Positions 26,105-37,920 of a DNA stretch of 64,000 nucleotides are shown in pieces. Numbering within the stretch: position 1 is the stretch's first letter; each line of letters starts with the position of its first letter. The translations under genes and the position numbers were made by a program. Location: the NCBI GenBank assembly GCA_001606155.1, contig LODT01000020.1:62001-126000 (forward strand), in the 5' to 3' direction. The DNA comes from Tieghemostelium lacteum. Taxonomy: Eukaryota; Evosea; Eumycetozoa; Dictyosteliales; Raperosteliaceae. The notes beneath the pieces were generated by a model. It did no database searches and was not told the origin of the DNA. It saw only the letters and a list, made by a program, of their open reading frames with translations.

Positions 26105-28918
26105 TTAACTTTTAAAGTTTATTTTCATTGACATTTTATCAATTATTTCTATGAGAATTGGATTTAATAAATGAGATGGAAATACTTTATCTTCTTTTTT
26201 CAATCCAGTTAAAATTGCATAAGCCTCAAGGATATATATAGGATGATCTATATAAGGAGTAAGATTATTTGAATAATTAATAGCAAATATTGAGACAAAT
26301 GGTGGATTGATTGATGGGTTTTGGATGTAATACACATTATGGGTAGATTCAACAAGGGGATGAGTATTGGCATTTGTAATACATTTGATTTGAAGGTAGA
26401 TGTGTAATAACTTATTAGAATACTCTCGAATGGCGGGACTTTCTTGGAAAAATTTTCCTGGAGTGTCTATAATATAACTATAGCACTCAGCTGCACGCAT
26501 AGTTCTAATTTTATCATAGAAATAAATGGAAATTTCTGTGTCTGGTTTTTTAATAAATGACCATAACATTGGTTGGATATAAAATGGAATATTAAATATA
26601 TCACTAAATGGAATGGAGTAGCCCTTTAACTGTGGAAACTCTTTTAGAATAAACACCCTCTTGAGTAATGTTGGTAATTTGGGTAGTTCAAAAGAATATA
26701 CTGTATACATTTTAGCAAGGAAACTTGGAAAAATTTTATGAAATTTCTCTCTAAATACTCGAGATATAAATGTTAGAGTATTGAATAGTCTATTTAGTAC
26801 AGAAAATGGTTGTGACATATAAACATCTGTTAACTCTATCATTAATGATATTGCCCATTCCCAATCAGATTTGGGTATCCTGTTAAGAAGATATAAAACA
26901 TTTTCCACATTATCCATATAAATTACATTTGGGATCATTGTGGTCAAGAATTTCTGTTCTGGACATTTATGTATCAACTCTTCTTGTTTTGGTCTCCAGT
27001 ATTCATAGTAGAACTTCATAAAAACTTTTGAACCACCAAAAAAGTAACTAAGATCTCCAGTGGTCATATCATAATTACCAATAAATTTATGTGTCATTAA
27101 AAACTTTAAATGCTTAACTGAAACTGATATACCATTAGTCACCTCTTTCACATTTGGTGGTTCCTTATTCTGATTGGAACTCTCAAGAAATTTAGATAAT
27201 ATTAGATCTATGGTAGTTCGTGAGGTACGAAAGTTAATTCCTTCATTTGATTTATGTTCTGTTAGAATAGATAAACACTCCATATCACCAGTTTCAACAA
27301 AATGGTATAGAAATGGACTAATCTCAACATGAGAAAGTAGGTTATGTAAATGACAGAACTTTAACATTTCAGATGGGTCTTGGTACTTTGATAACTTTAT
27401 AGAAAAATAAATTTGATATATACTATTGGAGGCACTATATATATATTTTCCTTTGGTGATTTTGAAATTGTCAACTAGGTACTTTACCATCGGCACTGAA
27501 TTGATTGTGAATGTTCTGTTGAACATTGTAAAATTATCCCCCATAGTATGAGTTAACAGTTCAATCATCTCTATATTACCCTGAGCGAATGCATATTTTA
27601 ATGTCCTCTGACTGATATGGCAAAACTCTTGGTTCTTTCTCATTTCTAGACAATCTATCACCATTTGATACTGTCTCTTTTCCATTAGCATCTCCAGTAT
27701 TGATCTATTATACAATAAATAGAATTCAACAACATTTTGGGTAATTAGCCAATGAAATATATCATATTGATAGAACATTATTCTATCACGTTTTTTAAAT
27801 ATTCCAATACCTTTATCACTTAGAGACAGAGTCAAAGTCAATTTAGCACTTCTAAACTCACCGACAATGAATTTAACCAACTCCAAATCAGCAAATATCA
27901 AGTAATCTGAAATATGTTGACAATCTTCTTTTTTAAAAGTATATAACCCATCTCTAACCATCTTCAAAACTGCACCATAGTTATTCTTTTGAATATACCA
28001 ACATAATATATTTGTATAATTTGGTTGAACATTAAAATAACCTGTTGGCAATATCTCTAACATTTCCAATGATTTTGAAATATCAAAACATGTCAGTTTT
28101 ACTAAATGTTTATATTCAGAGACAATGAATTTAACAACTTCTATCTGGTCTGATATAATTGCATTTTCAAGTGGAATTTCAGAAAAGAATTGTCCACAGT
28201 ACCCACAACCATAAAGAAACTTTACCAATTCCAAATGACCCCTTGTAGCAGCTAATGTTATCAATCTCTCTGGAAATGAATGAAAACTACTCTTATAATT
28301 ATCAAACAAGTACCATATCATTTCTTGGTTATTCTCTTTAATCAAATTACCAATAACATCCAAAGGTACCATTGCAGAACTCTTTTTAGATTTCAACACT
28401 GTCAATGACTCTAAAAACTTGAGTAACTTTATATTCCCACATTTTATAGCAATTAACAGTGACCGTGTGCTAATTGGAAACTTTTCAGATATAAGAAATT
28501 CTATAATCTGAAATTGACCTTGATAACATGCCAAATCTACTAAAGATTTCTCTTTATTCTGATGTTGTCTATTTCTAGATGCATTTCTAAACATTTTTGT
28601 ATCGATCCTATAGATTTCCCTAAACAATTTAAAATCATTACATTTCTTGATAAGAGATCTAATAGATTTAAATGACAATTTAAAAACATATCCATGTTGA
28701 ATGGAATGATTTAACTTATCTAATAGTAATTGAAAATATCTATTTTTGCATATCCAATCGGCTGTAAGAGTTACATCATAATATCTCATAGGTATGATAT
28801 TAAATCTCTCTTGATCCATATAAATACTATTACTAATTCTACATGTTCTTAAATAATATAAAATTCTATTCTTTAAATATTCAATTCTAAATATAACTAA
28901 AAAGTCTATTGCCAACAT
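26105..28918 (-). CDS. Ankyrin-like orphan protein
   Basis: Single exon, 937 residues, of the same broad type as the product of 5515-7869. Degenerate ankyrin-like helix pairs are clearest in the first half: 'LVDLACYQGQFQIIEFLIS', 'LLIAIKCGNIKLLKFLESL', 'LAATRGHLELVKFLYGCG', 'NAIISDQIEVVKFIVSEY'. The second half is helical without clear repeats. The head (LVIFRIEYLKNRILYYL) again resembles the F-box-like start of dictyostelid orphan families. No signal peptide or zinc motif is seen. It is convergent with the giant TIG gene, only 32 bp from its stop codon. Ankyrin repeats mediate protein binding; no partner can be named. Confidence 0.8.
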   Translation of the reverse strand: MLAIDFLVIFRIEYLKNRILYYLRTCRISNSIYMDQERFNIIPMRYYDVTLTADWICKNRYFQLLLDKLNHSIQHGYVFKLSFKSIRSLIKKCNDFKLFREIYRIDTKMFRNASRNRQHQNKEKSLVDLACYQGQFQIIEFLISEKFPISTRSLLIAIKCGNIKLLKFLESLTVLKSKKSSAMVPLDVIGNLIKENNQEMIWYLFDNYKSSFHSFPERLITLAATRGHLELVKFLYGCGYCGQFFSEIPLENAIISDQIEVVKFIVSEYKHLVKLTCFDISKSLEMLEILPTGYFNVQPNYTNILCWYIQKNNYGAVLKMVRDGLYTFKKEDCQHISDYLIFADLELVKFIVGEFRSAKLTLTLSLSDKGIGIFKKRDRIMFYQYDIFHWLITQNVVEFYLLYNRSILEMLMEKRQYQMVIDCLEMRKNQEFCHISQRTLKYAFAQGNIEMIELLTHTMGDNFTMFNRTFTINSVPMVKYLVDNFKITKGKYIYSASNSIYQIYFSIKLSKYQDPSEMLKFCHLHNLLSHVEISPFLYHFVETGDMECLSILTEHKSNEGINFRTSRTTIDLILSKFLESSNQNKEPPNVKEVTNGISVSVKHLKFLMTHKFIGNYDMTTGDLSYFFGGSKVFMKFYYEYWRPKQEELIHKCPEQKFLTTMIPNVIYMDNVENVLYLLNRIPKSDWEWAISLMIELTDVYMSQPFSVLNRLFNTLTFISRVFREKFHKIFPSFLAKMYTVYSFELPKLPTLLKRVFILKEFPQLKGYSIPFSDIFNIPFYIQPMLWSFIKKPDTEISIYFYDKIRTMRAAECYSYIIDTPGKFFQESPAIREYSNKLLHIYLQIKCITNANTHPLVESTHNVYYIQNPSINPPFVSIFAINYSNNLTPYIDHPIYILEAYAILTGLKKEDKVFPSHLLNPILIEIIDKMSMKINFKS

Positions 28919-29032
28919 CTAAAAAAACAATAAAAAAATTAAAAAATAAAAAGAATTAAAGTTGTACAACTTTCTATTACGATCATGTTATTATAAATAT
29001 TATTATAATTGTTTCAAACATGATCAAGTAGA

Positions 29033-31832
29033 CTATTTTTTATTTAAAATTATCTCTTTATCCCATTTACTTTCTCTATGAGAGGTTGTAATAGATTCAA
29101 TAGGTGTTGATAACTTATCTGTACTACTATTATTACTATTATTATTTCCTGACGCCAATGATGGAGGTATAGATGATGATGTAGATGAAGAAAGAGAATT
29201 ATTGCTATTTGATGTAGGTAGTGGTGGTAATCTATCACCTCTGTCTCTATGTGGTTCACTACCTCTGATATGGTCTCTCTGATCCCAATTATCAGATATA
29301 TAATCACCTCTCTGATCTCTTGAATATTCACGATCTCTAAAATCTCTTTGATCTCTCATACCTTGATGAGGAGGAGGACCACCATAATCTCTTTCATTAT
29401 GATGTAACGGTAAATGATGAGGAGGAGGATGATGTGGATGATGAGGTGGTCCACTTCGATAATCTCTCTGATCCCTATAATCTCTAGGATCCCTGTATGG
29501 GTCTCTATCTCTACCTCCAAAATCTCTATAATCTCTTTGATCTCTATCCCAATTATCTCTAGGATCTCTCTCCCAATCTCTAAATCTATCATGAGGATGA
29601 GGTGGTAAAGGAGAAGGTGGACCATATCCTCTAGGAGGTGCTAAATGTGGTGGATGATGTGGTGGACTTGACCTATTTCTCTCTTGAGGTGGAGGTCCAT
29701 AATAATTATCTCTATGTGGTGGTGGAGGTCCTCTTAGGTAATCATGAGGACCTGGGGGTGGTGGAGGGCCTCTTCCAGGAGGTCCACCTCCACCACCATC
29801 TCTAAATCTATTATACTCAGGTGGTGGAGGTGGTGTTTGTCTATATTCAGGACCACCATAAGGAGGAATATCGTTTCTTCTAGGTGGTAATGAACCATAA
29901 GGACCATCTCTACTATCTCTATTGTGACTTGGTGACCCTTTCATATAAGGTGGTGGTGTAATTCTTCTATCATCTTCGAAATCTCTATATTCATGACTAG
30001 GTGGTAAAGATTTCATTCTGTGATCCACAGGATGCATAGAATGATGATGACCATCATGAAGAGGAGGTGCATGTATAGAAGAAGAATTAGATAATGGTGC
30101 TTTACCACCTACGTTAGAGGTTAAGTCACCTCTAGACCCAGGTTGTTGAGGTGGATTCGAAGGGGAAGGTATAGAAGAGGTTATAGTTGTAGTTGTGAAA
30201 TGTTGAGCTGAACCACTACCAAAAGAATGTGGATCCAGTGATTTTTGTACATCTAGACATGGTGTAGTCGTAGTAATTATAGATGATGAATAATAGGAAG
30301 GTGTAGTTGTGGTGGTTGTAGTTTGCTGTGGTTTTGTAGAATATGGTATATTATTTAAAAAGTCATAAGATTTGGTATAGGCACTACTGTAGTCTCCTTT
30401 CAGGTGACTATAGTTTGAACTGGTGTTGGGGTTAGTTGGATTGGTTGAGGTTTCATGTAAATATTGTAAAGGTGTTTGTTGTTGTGATGGTACTATATCA
30501 GAACTTCCTATAGTCCATGGAGAAGATGACGACGATGATGAAGATGATGTAGTAGTCGTAGATATATATTCTTTTTTCATTGATAAACTTGGTAATTCTT
30601 TGAAATAGTAAGGTTTAGAATCATCAAACATTAAACTAGTAGTACTATTTGTTGATTTTAATAGTGAATTATTACTGCCAATAGATGGTGATTTCAATGT
30701 ACTATTATTACTACTAACACTTAAAGGTGATGTAGTTTTCTTTGGTGTTATTGATGTTGAGGTTGATGAGGTTATTGGTATATTTGTTGATGAGCTTGCT
30801 AAAGTCTTTGAGTTACTGCTACTACTGCTGGATATATCTAATTTTAATTTCTTATTACCATTATAAGATGATTTTAATTTACCCTTTTTACTTGATTTTG
30901 AAGAAGAATGTTTATCTTCTTTTTCATATTCTGATTGACTAGATTCAATATCAGATTCTTCAGAAGATGAACTATCACTATTAGAATGATCACTATTTTG
31001 ATCACTAGCATCCGAATCATCAGAATCTGATTGTTTTTTACTATTTTTAGATGATGATGAATTCTTTTTTTTTACATTTTTGGTAGTATTACTTTTTTTG
31101 CTGCTTTTTGATGATGATTTGTTATTTGTTGATTTTTTAGAGGAAGATGAAGATGATGATGTTTTGGAACTACTAGTAGAGGATTTTGAAGGTGTTGATG
31201 ATTTACTTTTTGAAGGTGTAGAACTATTACTAGTGGATTTTGAAGGTGTGGCAGATGATGATGATGATTTACTTTTTGAAATGGATGAAGCTTTTCTTTT
31301 ATTACTACCAGTCTTTTTATCGTCTTCTTCGTCTTCTTCATCCTCTTCTTCTTCTTGGTCATCCTCACTGTCACTACTATCACTTTCTTCCTCACTATCA
31401 CTGTAATCAGAGCCATCAGAGCTTTCCTCTTCCGATGATGGATCCTTATTCCCATCTTTAATATATTTTAATGCTAATTTATAAGCTTTTTGCCACTGTG
31501 GGCTCTTTGGTTTGTTTTTAAGATTGGTATTTAAAAAATCTGTTATGTATTCTGGACTTAACCAAGCACTATAATATTATAATATTAGTAAATCAAATCT
31601 ACTCTGAGACTTATTTGTCATTGAATAATACATACTAATCGTTGGTTGAAAAAAAGTAGAGTAACACAATAGGTGAGGTTTTTGGTTTTGCTTTTTTTAC
31701 ATCTGAAGATATCTTGATTGATGGATCTCTAACTCTAGCGGGCCATAATGGATATCCAGGCATTCTACCATAAACTACTTGTCCATATCTAAAACTAGTA
31801 CCTGGTGAGAATTCACTTTTCTCTTCCTTCAT
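29033..31832 (-). CDS. PWWP-domain protein with acidic/serine and RD/proline-rich tails
   Basis: Two exons (31832-31636 and 31568-29033, intron 67 nt) give 910 residues. The N terminus is a PWWP domain: GQVVYGRMPGYPLWPARV, then VLLYFFSTNDYAWLSPEYI across the splice junction (the codon is completed as Tyr). PWWP domains bind methylated H3K36 nucleosomes and DNA. After it come an acidic/serine block (about residues 120-170), a long Ser/Lys/Thr low-complexity region (about 170-360), and a C-terminal half rich in P, G, H, R and D with RDYRD/RDQRD repeats, like RNA-processing scaffolds. A chromatin-linked transcription or splicing role is inference. The start ATG directly precedes the domain. It is divergent from dynactin p62. 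Confidence 0.85.
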
Positions 31833-32329
31833 ATCTTTAATAATCTGTGTTATAACTACTGTAGTAAAAATATTCTATTTCTCTATCTGTCTATTTTGCG
31901 TTTGTTGTTTGAAATGATTAAAATGTTTTACTTTAATCTCCTTTTAATACTTCATTAGAAAGATGAGAATTTATATTAAAACAAAAAATTAAACAACTGT
32001 GACTATAATTGTAATTGAAGAGTTCCTTCTATCTCTCCTCCTACAATTATCTATTTTCTCTATCTCTCTGTTATGTTTGTATCTATAAATAAATAAAATT
32101 AAAAAAAGTTAAAAAAGACCTTTAGGAGGTGAGGTAACCAACAAAAATAACAAAAAAAAAATAAAAAAAAAAAGGTTTTTAGGAATTTCTAAAATATTGT
32201 GTTGTCAGTTTTTTTTTAATTTTAGTAACATCATCACAACCCACACCCTCACTCACTCACACTACCAATTGGTGTAAATATAGAACTCTAGTTAATATTT
32301 GATTGGGTACAAGAGATTAGATAGATGAG
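31833..32329. promoter_or_regulatory. Divergent promoter region, PWWP gene / dynactin p62
   Basis: A 497-bp spacer between divergent starts. It contains pyrimidine-rich CTCTATCTCT runs (about 31870-31890 and 32027-32068), A runs, T runs near 32200-32220, and a C/A-rich stretch (about 32235-32265) resembling a CA-rich regulatory box. No gene is seen. Confidence 0.45.
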
Positions 32330-34279
32330 ATGACATCTTTAAATGTATCAGTAGCATCCAGATACCAGAATAGCACTATATTTAATAGCAATTCAGTCAA
32401 TGCTAACAATCAGATTATAAAGTATGGTTGTAGCTGTGGTAAAGCATTTCATTTGACTGAGGAGTACTATTGTGGTGGTTGTCAAAAGATTAATTGTAAA
32501 TATTGTATATCAGAGGAAATTGATGGTTACTATTGTCCAAATTGTTTAGAGTATATAAGTAATGCAGAAGCACAGTTATCTGGTAACCGTTGTAAAAAGT
32601 GCTTTGAATGTCCAGTTTGTTTTAATATCCTCACTTATTCCATTCACACACCTTCAGGACAGACTGAAGACTCAAGTAGTACAATACCTGAAAACTACTT
32701 TTTAAATTGTGGTTTTTGTAAATGGAATTCATTTGGAAACAGTCAACTGAATTCTAAGTTACTGACTATATTAAATAGTCCATCTGTAATGACAGGGTCA
32801 AGTCAAAGTGCATTCACCAGCAGTACTGGTGTTAGTAGTCCAGGAACCACTCAAAATCAACAACCAAATATAAATAGAGTTCTAGAGGCACTAAATAAGG
32901 AATCAACTGAGCTAAATTCACTAAAAGACAAGAAAGCAATCAGTAGAATGAAGATGGCACATGCAATGAAACAATTTCTGGTTCAAGAGCAAAAACACCA
33001 AAAAAGTAACCAAAGAAAAAATTTTATAAAAATTGAAGATAAATGGCAATCAAATAGTATACCACACCCAATGCCCAGTAATGACTTGATACCCAATATC
33101 ATTAATAATCCAGTAACTAATAATAACCTATTATCAGTACAGACAATTAAAAAGACTATAAAAACACCAGTTTCTTATCAAGACTCTGATGCAATGCAAT
33201 TAGGTAGAGTACAATCACGAGTATTTCCAGAGGTGATTGATAACCAGGCATTTCAAGATGACGAAATACCATTTGGAATGTATTCTCTAAAGGATACAGA
33301 CGAGATTACAGGTCTAGACCAAAGATTTAGACAAATTCAAATAGGGGGTGCACCAGGGGGGAATAGTAGTGGAGGTCTTGATCATTTAGTACCTCAACAC
33401 AAGTATCTTCTAACTAGAAGATCTAAGCGTTGTAAGAGATGTGATAGGTTATTAATGAAACCTGATATCAAACCAGACAAGACTGAATTCAAAAGACAAC
33501 ATTTTGCATTCTCTCTAGTACCTAGGGTAACAGTACAGAAATGTCTTTGGACTGATTTGGATATGTTTGAGTTATTCCTTACTATAACCAATCCACAGCA
33601 TTCACACATGTTTATATACTTCCCTCAGAAGGCAAAAACCTCATTTTCATCAGTAGATGATAATTCCCAACCTATAGATATTCTCCCTACTGAGACCTTT
33701 GTAAATGGTCTTTTAGATGAAATTGACGATCAGGATAAAGAAGTATATATCCAACAATTAAAAATCAAAGATTCCACAAGATATATAGTAGAGAGAAAAG
33801 ACAATAAGCTCATACTGAGACTTTTTGTTAAAGTAGTTCCAAGTGCTCTAATGTTAGATCAAACAATATTAACTGTAACTGAACAATCTATAACTCCATC
33901 CGAATTGGTTTCTACCAATAGTCCTAGAACTACAACTGCAGTGCAATTAGAGAAATATCCATCAACATTTCCATCTATTAAATTTACACTTTTAATGGAA
34001 TTTTCAATGAAACCTAATCAATTATCAAATAGTTTATCTACCGATAGTAGCAGTAGCGCAACAATTAATGTTACACCACAATCTACGGCAACACCTACAA
34101 TGGCTACTAGTACTGTCAGTACCTTTTCTTCATCTAATATAACATCACCAACATCTGTACCTACTACTCCATCATCTAATATCACACCACTAAATAGTAG
34201 TACTGCTGGTGACCATCAACATAATACTTTAAAAATTCTCTTTGATATACCTGCAAATAAATTTGAAAATACTCTATAA
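32330..34279 (+). CDS. dctn4: Dynactin subunit 4 (p62)
   Basis: Single exon, 649 residues. p62 sits on the pointed-end complex of dynactin, the dynein adaptor that drives minus-end transport on microtubules. The N-terminal cysteine-rich zinc region is clear: YGCSCGKAFHLTEEYYCGGC, then CKYCISEEIDGYYCPNC and CKKCFECPVC. Further family marks are the CGFCKW cysteine pair, the coiled-coil-like stretch around residues 185-225, the RRSKRCKRCDRLL motif, and the C-terminal beta-rich domain. The last 70 residues are Ser/Thr low complexity before a short NTLKILFDIP end, a dictyostelid insertion pattern. Length is somewhat above the animal protein (about 460) because of these insertions. Confidence 0.92.
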   Translation: MTSLNVSVASRYQNSTIFNSNSVNANNQIIKYGCSCGKAFHLTEEYYCGGCQKINCKYCISEEIDGYYCPNCLEYISNAEAQLSGNRCKKCFECPVCFNILTYSIHTPSGQTEDSSSTIPENYFLNCGFCKWNSFGNSQLNSKLLTILNSPSVMTGSSQSAFTSSTGVSSPGTTQNQQPNINRVLEALNKESTELNSLKDKKAISRMKMAHAMKQFLVQEQKHQKSNQRKNFIKIEDKWQSNSIPHPMPSNDLIPNIINNPVTNNNLLSVQTIKKTIKTPVSYQDSDAMQLGRVQSRVFPEVIDNQAFQDDEIPFGMYSLKDTDEITGLDQRFRQIQIGGAPGGNSSGGLDHLVPQHKYLLTRRSKRCKRCDRLLMKPDIKPDKTEFKRQHFAFSLVPRVTVQKCLWTDLDMFELFLTITNPQHSHMFIYFPQKAKTSFSSVDDNSQPIDILPTETFVNGLLDEIDDQDKEVYIQQLKIKDSTRYIVERKDNKLILRLFVKVVPSALMLDQTILTVTEQSITPSELVSTNSPRTTTAVQLEKYPSTFPSIKFTLLMEFSMKPNQLSNSLSTDSSSSATINVTPQSTATPTMATSTVSTFSSSNITSPTSVPTTPSSNITPLNSSTAGDHQHNTLKILFDIPANKFENTL

Positions 34280-34308
34280 AATAATGACGAAACCACAAAC
34301 AACAAACA

Positions 34309-34334
34309 ATAAAAAAAGTATATACTTTTTTTAT
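34309..34334. repeat. 26-bp perfect palindrome between convergent genes
   Basis: ATAAAAAAAGTAT continues into its exact reverse complement, centred at 34321/34322, in the 112-bp gap between the 3' ends of dynactin p62 (plus) and ISCA1 (minus). As RNA it gives a stem ending in a U run on either strand, so it could act for both genes. Chance formation is plausible in AT-rich DNA. Confidence 0.6.
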
Positions 34335-34391
34335 AGTAATTATTGATGTATATGTCTATATCGACCATCTCTATATATACAATGAGAAATA

Positions 34392-34928
34392 TTAAATTTT
34401 TGAATTATTTTTGTTATTTAAAATATTTGGTTGTTGCTGTGTATCTGTTTTCTTAATATTCGCATTAAAACCCCAAGGTGAAGAGGTATCTTTAGTTGTA
34501 AAAGATTCACCACAACCACAAGTACTAGTGGCATTTGGGTTTATAAATATAAATTCTTTCTTTGAGTCATCAGTTATATAATCCATTTCAGTACCAATGA
34601 CAGACATTAATGCTTTACTATCTACTATAATATTTATACCATTATCAGTTACAATCTCATCTAATTTGTTCTTTTGTGTTGCATAATCTAATGTATAGGC
34701 AAGCCCTGAACATCCTTTTTGTTTAACTCCTAATTTTAAACCTATACAATGTTCCATTTTATTCTCTTTCATAATTTCATGTAATCTTTTACTTGCTGAA
34801 TCTGTCTATAGTTTTATATTCAAGTTAATCTTTATATTCTCATTTTCATAATCTAACATTAAACATACTAATGAAAATATAGCCTTTTTAGAAGGCTTTC
34901 CAAGTCTAACAATACCAGATATTGACAT
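34392..34928 (-). CDS. isca1: Iron-sulfur cluster assembly protein ISCA1 (A-type carrier)
   Basis: Two exons (34928-34869 and 34805-34392, intron 63 nt) give 157 residues. A-type carriers receive and pass on Fe-S clusters, here probably in mitochondria for [4Fe-4S] maturation. The three cluster-binding cysteines are present: one in QKGCSGLAYTLDY and two in TSTCGCGESF. GTEMDYITDDSKKEF matches the family core. The short N terminus (MSISGIVRLGKPSKKAIFSL) is basic and free of acids, as a mitochondrial presequence would be, but it is brief. The ATG in exon 1 is needed to supply the first helix, LTDSASKRLHEIM. The last 28 residues after the CGCGESF motif are polar low complexity (NILNNKNN). Confidence 0.93.
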
Positions 34929-35172
34929 TATGAAATATATAATATAATACAAATTATCTCGCGATATGAGTAAAGTTTTAAAATCAACTGAATTTTTTTT
35001 TTTAAATTTATTTCGATGACAGGTAATTTACATTTCAAGTTCTGTTTCTATTCAGTTCTGACAACCAATAATGATTTTTCAAGTATAAGAGAAATTATTA
35101 TTAAGGTTAATACATTATTATAATCACAATTATAATTTATTTGAATTATTTAATTAAAAAAAATCAAATTTG

Positions 35173-35859
35173 TTAGTTGTGTGATTGTTGTGACTGTAGT
35201 TGAGATTCCATTGCTTGTTTTACCCTCTGTAATAATCTAGATTTAAAATTAATAGCACCAGTAGTAGTTGTAGTATCATTAGAATGTAATTGACTACTAG
35301 CACCCACTTGTTGAGACGAAGGTGTAGAACCACCTGTTAGTTTTTTAGGTGAAAAATACTTTGATAATATATCGGCACTACTGTTACCATACGAACTACT
35401 AGATTTCTCAGGTGATATTACAATTGGTTCATCTGTCTTGTTTATAGGAATTGGATCAATACCATTACTAATATTCAAATCCATTGTATATAAATTATTA
35501 TTATTATTAATTGGTACATTAGATGTTGTTGTAGTTGTTGTTGTATTAGTTGGTGTGGTTGTATATAGTTTATCTGTTGATTTATTTGAATTTGAAGATG
35601 AAGAAGAAGTTGAAGATGATTGTCTTTCCATAATAGTATTTAAAATATTTTCATCAGAGTCTAATGAAGGGTAGGTTAATGATTTCCTTAGAGTTGATGG
35701 TGATCCAGGTAATGGTATATTACTATTATTTTTAATATTATTAATATTATCAGATTGTGAAGATATTGGAGTTGTAGGTTGTGAATTTATACATTTAGCT
35801 TTTTTATATGTAAATGAGGAATCAATTTCATCTTCAATATTTCTCTTTTTGTTATTATA

Positions 35860-35925
<66 letters not shown>

Positions 35926-37920
35926 GTTATTTACATTATTATTTGAAAGTGATAGAGATGATGGTGGAGATTGTGTTTGTTGTTGATTTTGCCTATTTGC
36001 AAAAAATGTTGAAATTGTATTATTACTAGTGGATAGTGATAGTGATTGAGGTGGTGTTGGTAATTGTTGTTGTTGTTGTGGTGATGGTTTTGTTGCATTA
36101 TATAGAATACTTTCTTTTTTTCTACCATTGAATTGAAATTGATCAAAAAAATTTAAACTAATTCTATCTTTGGTTAAAAGTGTTGATTTTTCTTGTTGTT
36201 GTTGTTTCTTTTTTAATGATTTTACTTCAAATGAAGTATCACTATCTAATATAATTTCATTATCAGATTCTAAAACTTCATCTATATCCTCATCCAAATC
36301 ATTATCAGAACTTGGAATCTCATCATCTTCCAAACCTAATTTTGATTTAGAAGTTGTTGATGATAATACTGCAGAAGATGATGAAGTAGCTGTAAATTGA
36401 AATCTAGATTTTACAAATATCTTATTAGTTTTACCACTTGGAGATGAAGTTGAAGAAGATATAGATGCTGTTGAACTTCTCTGTTGTAGTTGTTGTTGTT
36501 TTATATAATTATCTTCACCATCTGAAGAAGGTACTTCTTCATAATCACTATCTAATATAAATTCATTATCTTTTACTTTTTTTGTTTTTGTTGTTGTGTT
36601 TACTTGTTGTTGTTGTTGTTGAATTCTATTATTAAATAATTGAAGATTTTGATTATTTTGGTTATTTTCACTATCACTATTAAATAATAAATCTTCTTGA
36701 TCTATATCAAAATTAAATTCATCTTGGTCAAGTTGAGGTTGAGGTTTAACTAAATATTGAGTTATTCTATTATACTGAAAATGATCAACTGGTTTTGATT
36801 TATCTATACTATTAAATTTATGTACATTTTGATTATTAAATTGAATGTTGTAACTGTCTTTACGAGGTTGAACTTGAAATGAAATTGTAGGAGGTTTACT
36901 ATTGGAATCAAATACTTCAAAAGTATTTGGATCTATAATACCTAGACTAATACGTTCAACTATATGGTCATCTAGAACCTGACCTATAAAGAATATATCC
37001 TCTTCCAAATATTCTTTATCTAAAGGTAACACTGTAACTTGTTTCCTAGTACACGGATCATAAACTCTCTGATGACGAAACGTAAAATCAGCACGATGAA
37101 ACATCAATTCATAGTCAGGAGTCATCAAAATCTTTTTCTCTCTCTTTATATGTCTAAAAACCTGATCAATTTCTCTGTGTTGTTTAATGAGTTTATAAGC
37201 AGTTTTTAAACCCATTCCTTGAAGAGACGGTAAATAGTCGCAACCTGATAGTATACACATGTGTCTTAACATTGTCAGATTAAAATCAACAAAATCATAA
37301 CCCCCCTTATTACACGATCCTATATCTTCAATCCTAATTTCTTGTGCATAACCTTGTTTATCCATTTTAAATATGATATCTGGTGTACCATAAGCAATTA
37401 AATCAGAATCCTCGGTGATAACTGCATCGACTTGCCCTGTAATTGCTAGATATGCCAATTGAGCATCTGCTTCAAAAGGAGCCACCAAATACTCGCATTT
37501 GATTTTTTGAAGTTCTTTAATCAAATTGTAAGCCATCCTCGGTGTGATATCAACAGCCTTTTGAAAACAACTGTTTGCTAACATTCTATTACCCTCCATC
37601 AAATAGGCTTTGGCTTTGAGTTTGTATTCTTCACGACTTTGATATCTCTCTTGTTCTTTTCCTTTTTTATTCGGAAGTGGTCCACCATCAAATACAACCA
37701 CTGGTATAATTCCAAAACTCTTTAACATTCTTATATGATTGAGACAATAGTTTATATACTTTTGTGTTGGTTTACCTTGACATAGTTCCTCACTACATGA
37801 ATAGGCCCCTTTATGTAGCCAACTATAGCCATCAATAGCAACTCTTTTACCTGAATAATCTTTTACATGTATATTCTTTGTTATTGGTGCTAATGCTGGT
37901 AAAAGACCTTGAATTCCCAT
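35173..37920 (-). CDS. exo1: Exonuclease 1 (EXO1)
   Basis: Single exon, 915 residues. A FEN1/XPG-family 5'-3' exonuclease and flap endonuclease of mismatch repair and double-strand-break resection. The N region ([33 protein letters not shown]) and I region ([40 protein letters not shown]) hold the metal-binding acids and the helix-two-turn-helix. The opening GIQGLLP and the KGAYSC and GKPT signatures are EXO1-like rather than FEN1-like (FEN1 starts GIHGL). From about residue 350 the tail is Gln/Asn/Ser-rich, including a run of more than 20 Asn encoded by an ATT/AAT array near 35860-35930, and short acidic clusters ([15 protein letters not shown]). The tail has no recognisable MLH1 or MSH2 motif by eye. 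Confidence 0.94.

Noticed and set aside
31080-31406. 108-codon plus-strand frame of D, E, L and V repeats
   Set aside because: It is the antisense of the Ser/Lys low-complexity part of the PWWP gene.
35860-35935. ATT/AAT trinucleotide array as an independent microsatellite feature
   Set aside because: It is in frame within EXO1 and encodes its poly-Asn tract, a normal dictyostelid feature.
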